Assembly (NCBI GenBank): GCA_019454985.1
Contig: JACFNF010000001.1
Coordinates: forward strand, 1 to 64,000
Source of the DNA: Bacteroidales bacterium
GTDB taxonomy: Bacteria; Bacteroidota; Bacteroidia; Bacteroidales; F082
Direction of reading: 5' to 3'
DNA: 64,000 bases
A program made the translations under genes and the position numbers. Shown in pieces: positions 18,071 through 25,868 of this stretch (its first letter is position 1; each line of letters begins with the position of its first letter). The notes beneath the pieces are model-generated. The model ran no database searches, was not told where the DNA came from, and saw nothing but the letters and a program-made list of their open reading frames with translations.

Positions 18071-18129
18071 ACCATTTGTAAAATGCGATTGAACAACAAA
18101 AACATCAATAATTCTAAAAATAAAACATC

Positions 18130-20628
18130 ATGAAAAAGATCACTTTACATCTTTTATTTTTACTGGCGGCCTTTGTTGTGCAGGCTCAAACCGTTTCGGT
18201 TTACGACTTCAACACCTTACCCGACGGTAATTTAAACAACCAGGACGGCTGGAAGACCATCCAGCAGACCGCCTCCGGCTCGCCCGACTTCGTGATTGGC
18301 TATACGGCCGACGGAGTGGTGTCGCCCGATGGCAGCAAAGCAGTTTTCTATCCGTTTGGCGGGCCCGGTGTCGGACGTACAGCCACACGCAAATCATCGC
18401 CCAACTTCGAGTTTAGTTTTGCCGACGGCCTTGTGGAAGTAGAGGTAGATATGCACAAAAATTGGTGGGGTGTGTTCTTTGGTGTAGGTTATGATGCTGA
18501 TGGCGACGGCCATATTGCCCCCGGTCTTCCTACCGAGCCCAACGACGGCGGCATCCGGCTATTTTGCCGCGATGTGCCTCCGGCCTTGAACCAGGTTGTA
18601 TTGCCCAACGGCACCGAAATCCCTTTCACGGCCAACAATGACGGATGGACACGCTATAAGCTTGTCATGGACTTCACAGCCAATGGCGGTGCCGGAACTC
18701 TCGCCCTGTTCTATAAGCCCGGCGCCGTTGGCGAATGGATGCCGGCCAGCGAGGTACAAGGCGTCAGCATGCAGCTCACCCCGGGTTCAGGCGATAAGAA
18801 CGACAACACCAAATGGGATGGAATATTTTTCCATTCACAAGGCGGAACAGGCGCTTTCGACAATATCTTGGTGCGCCAGCCCGATCTTTCAGGTTTATAC
18901 CAGTTTATCAATTTCCCGGCCATCTCCAACAAGTTGACCACCGCAAACCCATTTGAGCTGGAAGCTACGGCAAGTTCGGGTCTTCCTGTACAATACAGCA
19001 TCGTGGAAGGTCCGGCCACAATCAGCGGCAACGTCCTGAGTCTTACCGGGCAAGCCGGCATAGTGAAGGTGAAGGCATCACAGCCCGGTAACGATGTGTA
19101 TGCTCCGGCAAACGATATCATCAACGAGTTTGAAGTGGTGGATGCCTCGGCCTATTTTGCCAGCCTGAAAGTACGGCGACCCTCCAACCTCACCAAAGTC
19201 TATATGCAAAGCCTTGCCCCTGTGATGTTTTTAGCCGAAACCCATGTGGAACATCCCGAGGTGCTGAGTGTGAACACTGTGGAGTTTATCATCAACGGAG
19301 TCCATCTGCCATTGATTGACAACGGAAACGGCTTCTATTCCACAAAATGGACACCGCCAGCCTTTGGCAATTATTCCATGACCGTGAAAAGCACCATCAC
19401 CGAAGGCAATGTCACAACCCAAACGGTTGATTTTGAGGTGACAAACATAGTGAGCAACCTTCAGGTACAGACTTTTGCCGGTGAAACCGTAACGCCCAAC
19501 AATCAGATTGTTACAGGAACATTTATCTTCCCAACATATGTTGGCAGTTTCAACAACATTAATTCGGTGTTAACGGTGAGTTGTCCTCCGGGAGGCTGCG
19601 ACCCCTATGACCGTGTTTCGCACGTTGAAGTGAAAGACCCCAATGGAAACTGGATCGAGATCTATCGCTATATCACTCCTTTCGGCGTGGGTTGCTCCGA
19701 TCAGGTGGACGTCACCGACTACGCTTCATTACTTCAGGGCGAGGTGGATATGCGCTATCATTGTATTCTATGGGATAAAGGGTTGAATATCAATATTCTT
19801 TACGAATTCACCGCCGGGACGCCCGCCTATTCCTATTCGTCAGTGACACCTATCTGGCGCGATGAATACCCGTTTGGCAACATGAGCAATCTTCAGCCTG
19901 TACCGCCGGCCTTTTTTACTTTCCCTGAAAATGTGCAGGCCGCCCGCCTGAAAGTGATTACCACAGGACACAACTGGGGCGAAAACAACACAGGCAATGC
20001 CGCTGAGTTTTACCATGCTACCCACTACATCAGGGTGAACAATGTGCGCGTTCACACCCAGGATTTATGGTCGATATGCAATCCAAATCCGGCCGGATGT
20101 CAGCCACAAAACGGCACCTGGGTCTATCCGCGTGCCGGATGGTGCCCGGGTTCCATCAGTAAAATTTTCGATTTCGACATGAGCCAGTACGTCAATGTAC
20201 CCAATTTCAAAATGGAGTATGAATTTGACCCCAACTACAAAGACCTATGCAGCTCCGCCAATCCCGATTGCGTTTCGGGTGTAACCTGTCCGAACTGCGA
20301 AGATACCTTCAACCCCCTGCTCTTTGTAAGTGCCCATATCATCTCTTATAGCAACAACATCCTGGTTAACTCGCCCGAACGCCAGGCCTCCAACGTGCGC
20401 ATTATCCCAAATCCGGCCAGTGGCTCGTTCCGTCTTCTGGCCGTCAATGTTCAGGGGACTGAAGGCTCGGGAGTGGAGATTCTGAATCAGGCAGGGAAAG
20501 TGGTTGAAGCATGCCTATGGGACGGTCAGGAAAAAACTTTCGACATCCGCCATTTGAAAGCCGGACTGTATTTCGTGAAAATCGTAAGTCCTGCAGGTAC
20601 TGAGCTGAAAAAACTATTGGTATATTAA
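18130..20628 (+). CDS. Secreted PNGase F-like protein with T9SS sorting domain
   Basis: Predicted amidase that would cut N-linked glycans from asparagine. The 832-aa product has a signal peptide ending AQA/Q at about residue 20. A jelly-roll/LamG-like domain spans about 23-255, with a calcium-loop-like DADGDGH at 122-128. Two Ig-like segments follow (about 258-338 and 340-440), then two domains matching PNGase F (about 445-745) and a T9SS type A tail (about 755-832, IPNPASGSFR through to KKLLVY). Compared from memory with the Elizabethkingia enzyme, Asp494 in CDPYDR matches catalytic Asp60, Glu626 in AAEFYHATHYI matches Glu206, and RAGWCPG at 668-674 is conserved. The position of Glu118 appears to be Ile546, so activity may differ. 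It follows susD by 59 bp. Confidence 0.85.
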   Translation: MKKITLHLLFLLAAFVVQAQTVSVYDFNTLPDGNLNNQDGWKTIQQTASGSPDFVIGYTADGVVSPDGSKAVFYPFGGPGVGRTATRKSSPNFEFSFADGLVEVEVDMHKNWWGVFFGVGYDADGDGHIAPGLPTEPNDGGIRLFCRDVPPALNQVVLPNGTEIPFTANNDGWTRYKLVMDFTANGGAGTLALFYKPGAVGEWMPASEVQGVSMQLTPGSGDKNDNTKWDGIFFHSQGGTGAFDNILVRQPDLSGLYQFINFPAISNKLTTANPFELEATASSGLPVQYSIVEGPATISGNVLSLTGQAGIVKVKASQPGNDVYAPANDIINEFEVVDASAYFASLKVRRPSNLTKVYMQSLAPVMFLAETHVEHPEVLSVNTVEFIINGVHLPLIDNGNGFYSTKWTPPAFGNYSMTVKSTITEGNVTTQTVDFEVTNIVSNLQVQTFAGETVTPNNQIVTGTFIFPTYVGSFNNINSVLTVSCPPGGCDPYDRVSHVEVKDPNGNWIEIYRYITPFGVGCSDQVDVTDYASLLQGEVDMRYHCILWDKGLNINILYEFTAGTPAYSYSSVTPIWRDEYPFGNMSNLQPVPPAFFTFPENVQAARLKVITTGHNWGENNTGNAAEFYHATHYIRVNNVRVHTQDLWSICNPNPAGCQPQNGTWVYPRAGWCPGSISKIFDFDMSQYVNVPNFKMEYEFDPNYKDLCSSANPDCVSGVTCPNCEDTFNPLLFVSAHIISYSNNILVNSPERQASNVRIIPNPASGSFRLLAVNVQGTEGSGVEILNQAGKVVEACLWDGQEKTFDIRHLKAGLYFVKIVSPAGTELKKLLVY

Positions 20629-20693
20629 GCCTAACGTTCAATTAACATCCGTTTTTCTTTTGCTAAACCATTGAAAAACTAAAAACCACAAGA

Positions 20694-20736
20694 AAATCCT
20701 CCGCAGAAAAATTTCACCCTGCGGGGGATTTTTTTG
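20694..20736 (+). terminator. Rho-independent terminator after the PNGase-like gene
   Basis: A 13-bp stem pairs 20694-20706 with 20719-20731 (AAATCCTCCGCAG with CTGCGGGGGATTT, one T-G wobble) around a 12-nt loop. A T run to 20736 follows. It closes the susC-susD-PNGase transcription unit. Confidence 0.8.
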
Positions 20737-20869
20737 GTTTTATTGGCCGGGCCATCCTGATTAAAAATCAATGTCATTACTATTTACTGCCAGCATTTTG
20801 ATCAGGCCGCCAAGGCCGGTTTTTTGATTTTACATCAGCTTTTGGGCTGTCGTTTTGTTTAAAAACCCC

Positions 20870-20877
20870 TATTTTTG
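20870..20877 (+). promoter_or_regulatory. -7 box of the serine-hydrolase gene
   Basis: TATTTTTG matches TAnnTTTG. It overlaps an alternative TTG start at 20875 and so argues for translation from the ATG at 20896. No clear -33 TTG at the usual spacing. Confidence 0.5.
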
Positions 20878-20895
20878 CCGGCTTTAAGACAAAAG

Positions 20896-22125
20896 ATGCG
20901 AAGGTTTTCCAGATATTTCCTTGTTTTGTTTATTCTTTTTTGGGCCTACAACTGTGGCGGCGATCGCGACCGGCCCGATGTTTTCGATGAGATTGCACGC
21001 CTCAAGGTGATGCCCGCCTCGAAGATATATAAGTTAGTTCCCGAAAAAAATCTTATCCGCAAGGTGAATGCGATTGACAGCGTGTTTAACCGCTTGCAAC
21101 AAGCCACCGGCTTCAATGGAACTGTGCTTTACGCCGAAAACGACCGGGTGGTTTATCAAAAAGCCTTCGGCTATGCCAACCCCGTCAAGCGTCAGGGTCC
21201 TCTAAGCCCCGACGGACAGTTTGAACTGGCATCGGTATCCAAGATGTTTACCGCCACCGCCATCCTCATCCTCAAGGAGAGGGGACAGCTTGCCATTGAC
21301 GACGATTTACGCAGGTTTATCCCCGAATGGCCATATCAGGGTATCACTCTGCGACATCTGTTGACGCATCGCTCGGGCTTGCCACGCTACGAATATTTGG
21401 CCGATACCTATTGGCCCGACCAAAGCCGGCCAATGACCAATGAAGGCATGATACGGATGTTCGTGCAAAACAAGCCGGAAGTGTATTTTCAGCCCGACAA
21501 AGGATTCCACTACTGCAACACCAATTATGCCTTACTGGCTTCGGTGGTCGAAAAAGTGAGTAAAGTGCCGTTTTACCGATTCATGGACGAAAATATTTTC
21601 AAACCGGCCGGCATGAACAGGTCGTTTATCTATCATCTGCCTGCAGACAGTGTGGTGAGTGGTTACCGTCAGGTGGGTGTTCCGGGCTACGACCAGCATG
21701 GACGACGGTTGGTGAGGGTTCCCAACGACCGGCTTAACGGTGTGATGGGCGACAAAGGCATGTTTTCCACCGTACTCGATCTTTATCATTTCGACCTCGC
21801 CCTGAACCACGAAATCCTGCTCAAAAAAGAAACCCTGCGCGAGGCCTACTCGCCCGGAAGCCCGGTCAGAAAAATCCGAAAAGACAACTATGGCTTCGGC
21901 TGGCGCACCCATGCCGAAAGCGACAGCGCCGTTTACCATTACGGCTGGTGGAAAGGCTATCGCTCCTTCTTTCTGCGCGACCTTGGACAACATAAAACCC
22001 TGATTGTACTCACCAACAAATCGTCGGCACCCGGCTCGGAGCATTTCTGGGATATCATCAACGACAAACGCTATCCCATCGGAAAGGCATCAGCCTTTAT
22101 GCCGGTTGAATTACGGCTGAAATAG
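20896..22125 (+). CDS. Beta-lactamase-fold serine hydrolase, lipoprotein
   Basis: Member of the class C beta-lactamase/DD-peptidase/esterase superfamily. The product is 409 aa from the ATG at 20896; an in-frame TTG at 20875 is rejected because it lies in the -7 box. A signal peptide ends at lipobox-like AYNC, so the protein is probably a lipoprotein. The catalytic Ser-x-x-Lys is in ELASVSKMFTATA, the Tyr-x-Asn motif is YCN in GFHYCNTNYALL, and the third motif is HYGWWKG near the C terminus. Substrate cannot be told from sequence. It has its own promoter after the terminator, so it is near, but not clearly part of, the SusCD locus. Confidence 0.85.
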   Translation: MRRFSRYFLVLFILFWAYNCGGDRDRPDVFDEIARLKVMPASKIYKLVPEKNLIRKVNAIDSVFNRLQQATGFNGTVLYAENDRVVYQKAFGYANPVKRQGPLSPDGQFELASVSKMFTATAILILKERGQLAIDDDLRRFIPEWPYQGITLRHLLTHRSGLPRYEYLADTYWPDQSRPMTNEGMIRMFVQNKPEVYFQPDKGFHYCNTNYALLASVVEKVSKVPFYRFMDENIFKPAGMNRSFIYHLPADSVVSGYRQVGVPGYDQHGRRLVRVPNDRLNGVMGDKGMFSTVLDLYHFDLALNHEILLKKETLREAYSPGSPVRKIRKDNYGFGWRTHAESDSAVYHYGWWKGYRSFFLRDLGQHKTLIVLTNKSSAPGSEHFWDIINDKRYPIGKASAFMPVELRLK

Positions 22126-22288
22126 ACTGAATCCGGCCGTTCGGGGGAAAAGCATCTCCAATTCGTACATCTAAGAAGTTTGAGACTTCAGGTGTGCGAC
22201 ACATATATATGGCTCCCCTATTCGCCCATCGGCCCTATGAGGCATTTCAAAAAAAGCTATCCATCTTTATCATATCCAGCTTCTTTCA

Positions 22289-22296
22289 TATATTTG
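22289..22296 (+). promoter_or_regulatory. -7 box of icmF
   Basis: TATATTTG matches TAnnTTTG, 20 bp before the icmF ATG at 22316. No clear -33 box. Confidence 0.45.
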
Positions 22297-22315
22297 TTTT
22301 TTTATCCTGACTCTT

Positions 22316-25300
22316 ATGACACAGCAAGCCTCAACCATCTACAAACCCCTGCATCATTTGCGAATCGTAACAGCGGCATCGCTTTTCGACGGACACGATG
22401 CCTCCATCAATATTATGCGGCGCATCATCCAGTCGGGTGGAGCCGAAGTGATTCATCTCGGTCACAACCGCTCGGTTCACGAAATTGTGAACACGGCCAT
22501 TCAGGAGGATGTACAGGCCATTGCCATCACCTCGTATCAGGGCGGCCATCTTGAATATTTCAAATACATGTACGATCTTTTGCAGGAGGCGGGTTGCGGA
22601 CATATCCGCATTTTTGGCGGAGGCGGCGGCGTCATCCTTCCTGCCGAAGCTGAGGAGTTGCACGCCTACGGCATTGCCCGCATCTTTTCGCCCGATGATG
22701 GCCGCTCGATGGGGTTGCAAGGCATGATCAACGAATTACTGAAAAAATCTGATTTCCCCACCGGTGCATCCGTCACCGACGACCTTGACAAGCTCAGCCC
22801 GCGCAACCATCGCTTGATCGGCCAACTAATCTCGGCTGCCGAAAACTATCCCGAGACATCGGCTCCTTTGATGGAGAAGTTGCGCCAAAAAATCGTAAAA
22901 AAAGCTCCGGTGCTCGGCATCACCGGCACCGGCGGAGCCGGCAAGTCGAGTCTGGTGGATGAGATTGTGCGGCGTTTCCTACACGACCAGCCCGATAAGA
23001 TGCTGGGCATCATCTCGGTTGACCCCTCCAAACGTCGTAGCGGAGGTGCGTTGCTGGGCGACCGCATCCGCATGAACGCCATTGATCATCCCCATGTGTA
23101 TATGCGCTCACTGGCCACACGGCAGTCCAACTTAGCTATGTCGAAATATGTCCGCGATGCCGAAGCCATCCTGCAGGCCGCCGGCTTCGACCTTATCCTG
23201 CTCGAAACTTCCGGCATTGGCCAAAGCGACACCGAGATTATTGACCACAGCGATATCGCACTATATGTGATGACACCCGAATATGGAGCAGCCACCCAGC
23301 TCGAAAAAATTGACATGCTCGACTTTGCCGACCTCATTGCGCTGAACAAGTTCGACAAACGAGGTGCCGCCGATGCGTTGAGGGATGTGAAGAAGCAATA
23401 TCAGCGCAACCACGGACGCTTTGCCGACGACCCTGCCACCATGCCTGTGTTTGGCACAGTAGCTTCGCAGTTCAACGACCCCGGCGTCAATGCCCTCTAT
23501 CTGGCCATTCTGCAAATACTCAACGAAAAAGCCGGCGCAGCTTTCACCCCTCATACAAAATTATTGGGTGAGGCACCGGAAAAGATCTCTATCATCCCTT
23601 CAAAACGGGTGCGTTATCTGAGCGAGATAGCCGAAACTGTTCGTGCCTACAACGGCTGGGCACAGAAACAGAGTCGGGCAGCCCAGCGTCTGCAAAGCCT
23701 GAGGCAGAGTCGTCAGCTCCTCTTAGAAGAATCTGATCAGGCCGACACTCAAACGCTCGACGAGCTCATCCGGCGCGAAGAACGACGGCTCGATCCACAG
23801 GTGGCCGACCTCATCGAAGGCTGGGAAGAGAAGAAAAAACGCTATAGCGACCCATGGTATATTTACCAGGTGAGAGACAAAGAAATCAGGGTGGCCACCC
23901 ATACCGAGAGTCTCTCGCGTCTTCAGATTCCAAAAGTAGCATTGCCGCCTTTCCGTGCCTGGGGCGAGATTGTCAGGTGGTCGTTGCTCGAGAATGTGCC
24001 GGGCGAGTTTCCTTTCGCGGCGGGCGTGTTCGACTTCAAACGTGAAGAAGAAGACCCGACCCGCATGTTTGCCGGTGAAGGAGGCCCCGAGCGTACCAAT
24101 CGCCGCTTCCATTATGTCTCGCGCGGCTTGGCCGCCAAACGGCTTTCAACCGCCTTCGACTCGGTGACCCTTTATGGCGAAGACCCACACCGACGACCCG
24201 ACATCTACGGCAAGATAGGCAATGCCGGCGTGTCAGTCGCCTGCCTCGACGATGCCAAAAAACTCTATTCCGGATTCAACCTCGCCGACAACAAAACCAG
24301 TGTCAGCATGACCATTAACGGGCCTGCACCAACCATGGTGGGCTATTTTATGAATGCCGCCATTGACCAGCAATGCGAGCTTTTTATCCGCAAAAACGGT
24401 CTCGAAAAGGAAACCCACGCCATCATTGACGAGATCTATCGCCAGAAAAGACTTCCCCGACCACGCTATCAAGGTCCATTACCTGAAGGGAACAACGGGC
24501 TGGGACTGATGCTCCTAGGTGTTACGGGCGACATGGTACTTCCAGCAGAGGTGTATGGCCGCATCAAAGCCGAAACCCTGCAAAAAGTGCGCGGTACCGT
24601 GCAGGCCGACATCCTGAAAGAAGATCAGGCGCAAAATACCTGTATCTTCTCGACCGACTTTGCCCTCAAACTCATGGGTGATGTCCAGGAATATTTTATC
24701 CGCCATCAGGTACGCAATTTTTATTCGGTTTCTATCTCGGGCTATCATATTGCAGAAGCCGGCGCCAACCCCATCAGTCAGCTTGCCTTTACGCTGGCCA
24801 ATGGCTTCACCTATGTGGAGTATTATCTCTCGCGAGGGATGCACATTGACGACTTTGCCCCCAACCTGAGTTTCTTTTTCTCCAACGGCATTGACCCCGA
24901 ATTTTCGGTCATTGGCCGTGTAGCCCGTCTGATATGGGCTAAAGCCATGAAGCTCAAATACAACGCCAACGAACGCTCACAGAAGCTCAAATACCATATC
25001 CAGACTTCCGGCCGCTCGTTGCACGCACAAGAGATTGATTTTAACGATATCCGCACCACTCTGCAAGCGCTTTATGCTATCTACGACAACTGCAACTCGC
25101 TGCACACCAATGCCTACGACGAAGCTATCACCACCCCGACGGAAGAAAGCGTTCGCAGGGCAATCGCCATCCAGATGATCATCAATCACGAACTGGGCTT
25201 GGCCAAAAACCAGAATCCGATGCAAGGCTCATTCATCATCGAAGAGCTTACCGCATTGGTTGAAGAAGCCGTGATGGCCGAGTTTGACCGCCTCACCGAG

Positions 25301-25690
25301 CGCGGGGGCGTGCTTGGTGCCATGGAAACCATGTATCAGCGCGGCAAAATACAGGAGGAGTCGCTCTATTACGAAACTTTGAAACACAGCGGAAAGCTTC
25401 CCATCATGGGCGTGAACACCTTTTTGAGCAGCAAAGGCTCGCCAACGGTAATTCCAGGCGAAGTTATCCGGGCTACCCCCGAAGAAAAAGAATACCAAAT
25501 TCAGATGCTGGAAAATCTGCATCAATGCTGGAAAGATGAAGCCGCCGACAAGCTCGCATCGCTGCGAAAAGCTGCTCTGAACAACGAAAATGTGTTCGAA
25601 GCCCTGATGGAAACATCAAAATACGCTTCCATAGGCCAAATCACACGATTGCTTTTTGAAGTTGGTGGGCAATACCGCCGCAATATGTAA
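22316..25690 (+). CDS. icmF: Fused isobutyryl-CoA mutase IcmF
   Basis: Adenosylcobalamin-dependent enzyme that interconverts isobutyryl-CoA and n-butyryl-CoA (some also isovaleryl/pivalyl-CoA), fused to its own G-protein chaperone. The 1124-aa product has the cobalamin-binding domain at about 14-140, with the DxHxxS/G-type base-off motif DGHDAS (His27). A MeaB-like GTPase domain follows at about 195-420, with P-loop [12 protein letters not shown] at 201-212, and the mutase barrel at about 540-1110 ([36 protein letters not shown]). This three-part order is diagnostic of IcmF; stand-alone methylmalonyl-CoA mutase has no central GTPase. It is a single-gene unit with its own -7 box. Confidence 0.95.
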   Translation: MTQQASTIYKPLHHLRIVTAASLFDGHDASINIMRRIIQSGGAEVIHLGHNRSVHEIVNTAIQEDVQAIAITSYQGGHLEYFKYMYDLLQEAGCGHIRIFGGGGGVILPAEAEELHAYGIARIFSPDDGRSMGLQGMINELLKKSDFPTGASVTDDLDKLSPRNHRLIGQLISAAENYPETSAPLMEKLRQKIVKKAPVLGITGTGGAGKSSLVDEIVRRFLHDQPDKMLGIISVDPSKRRSGGALLGDRIRMNAIDHPHVYMRSLATRQSNLAMSKYVRDAEAILQAAGFDLILLETSGIGQSDTEIIDHSDIALYVMTPEYGAATQLEKIDMLDFADLIALNKFDKRGAADALRDVKKQYQRNHGRFADDPATMPVFGTVASQFNDPGVNALYLAILQILNEKAGAAFTPHTKLLGEAPEKISIIPSKRVRYLSEIAETVRAYNGWAQKQSRAAQRLQSLRQSRQLLLEESDQADTQTLDELIRREERRLDPQVADLIEGWEEKKKRYSDPWYIYQVRDKEIRVATHTESLSRLQIPKVALPPFRAWGEIVRWSLLENVPGEFPFAAGVFDFKREEEDPTRMFAGEGGPERTNRRFHYVSRGLAAKRLSTAFDSVTLYGEDPHRRPDIYGKIGNAGVSVACLDDAKKLYSGFNLADNKTSVSMTINGPAPTMVGYFMNAAIDQQCELFIRKNGLEKETHAIIDEIYRQKRLPRPRYQGPLPEGNNGLGLMLLGVTGDMVLPAEVYGRIKAETLQKVRGTVQADILKEDQAQNTCIFSTDFALKLMGDVQEYFIRHQVRNFYSVSISGYHIAEAGANPISQLAFTLANGFTYVEYYLSRGMHIDDFAPNLSFFFSNGIDPEFSVIGRVARLIWAKAMKLKYNANERSQKLKYHIQTSGRSLHAQEIDFNDIRTTLQALYAIYDNCNSLHTNAYDEAITTPTEESVRRAIAIQMIINHELGLAKNQNPMQGSFIIEELTALVEEAVMAEFDRLTERGGVLGAMETMYQRGKIQEESLYYETLKHSGKLPIMGVNTFLSSKGSPTVIPGEVIRATPEEKEYQIQMLENLHQCWKDEAADKLASLRKAALNNENVFEALMETSKYASIGQITRLLFEVGGQYRRNM

Positions 25691-25779
25691 GTTGTTCATT
25701 TATTGAGTTTTACCTTCTTTATCATTTTGCCTTTTTCAAGAAAAATAAGTAATTTAGATTCGTTCTAATTAAAAAAGGT

Positions 25780-25787
25780 TAATATTG
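25780..25787 (+). promoter_or_regulatory. Possible -7 box before the GEVED/T9SS gene
   Basis: TAATATTG is one base from TAnnTTTG and lies 81 bp before the ATG at 25869. Tentative. Confidence 0.3.
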
Positions 25788-25868
25788 CAGTTTAAACTAC
25801 GGTATGAGGCAGGTTCTATTCCTTGTTTGTAAAGCCTCATCAAAAACAAACACATACTTCGATTGACT

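Noticed and set aside
20800-20840. Possible second terminator (GGCC pairs followed by T run)
   Set aside because: The stem is only 4 bp and self-complementary in several ways; the terminator at 20694 is far stronger.
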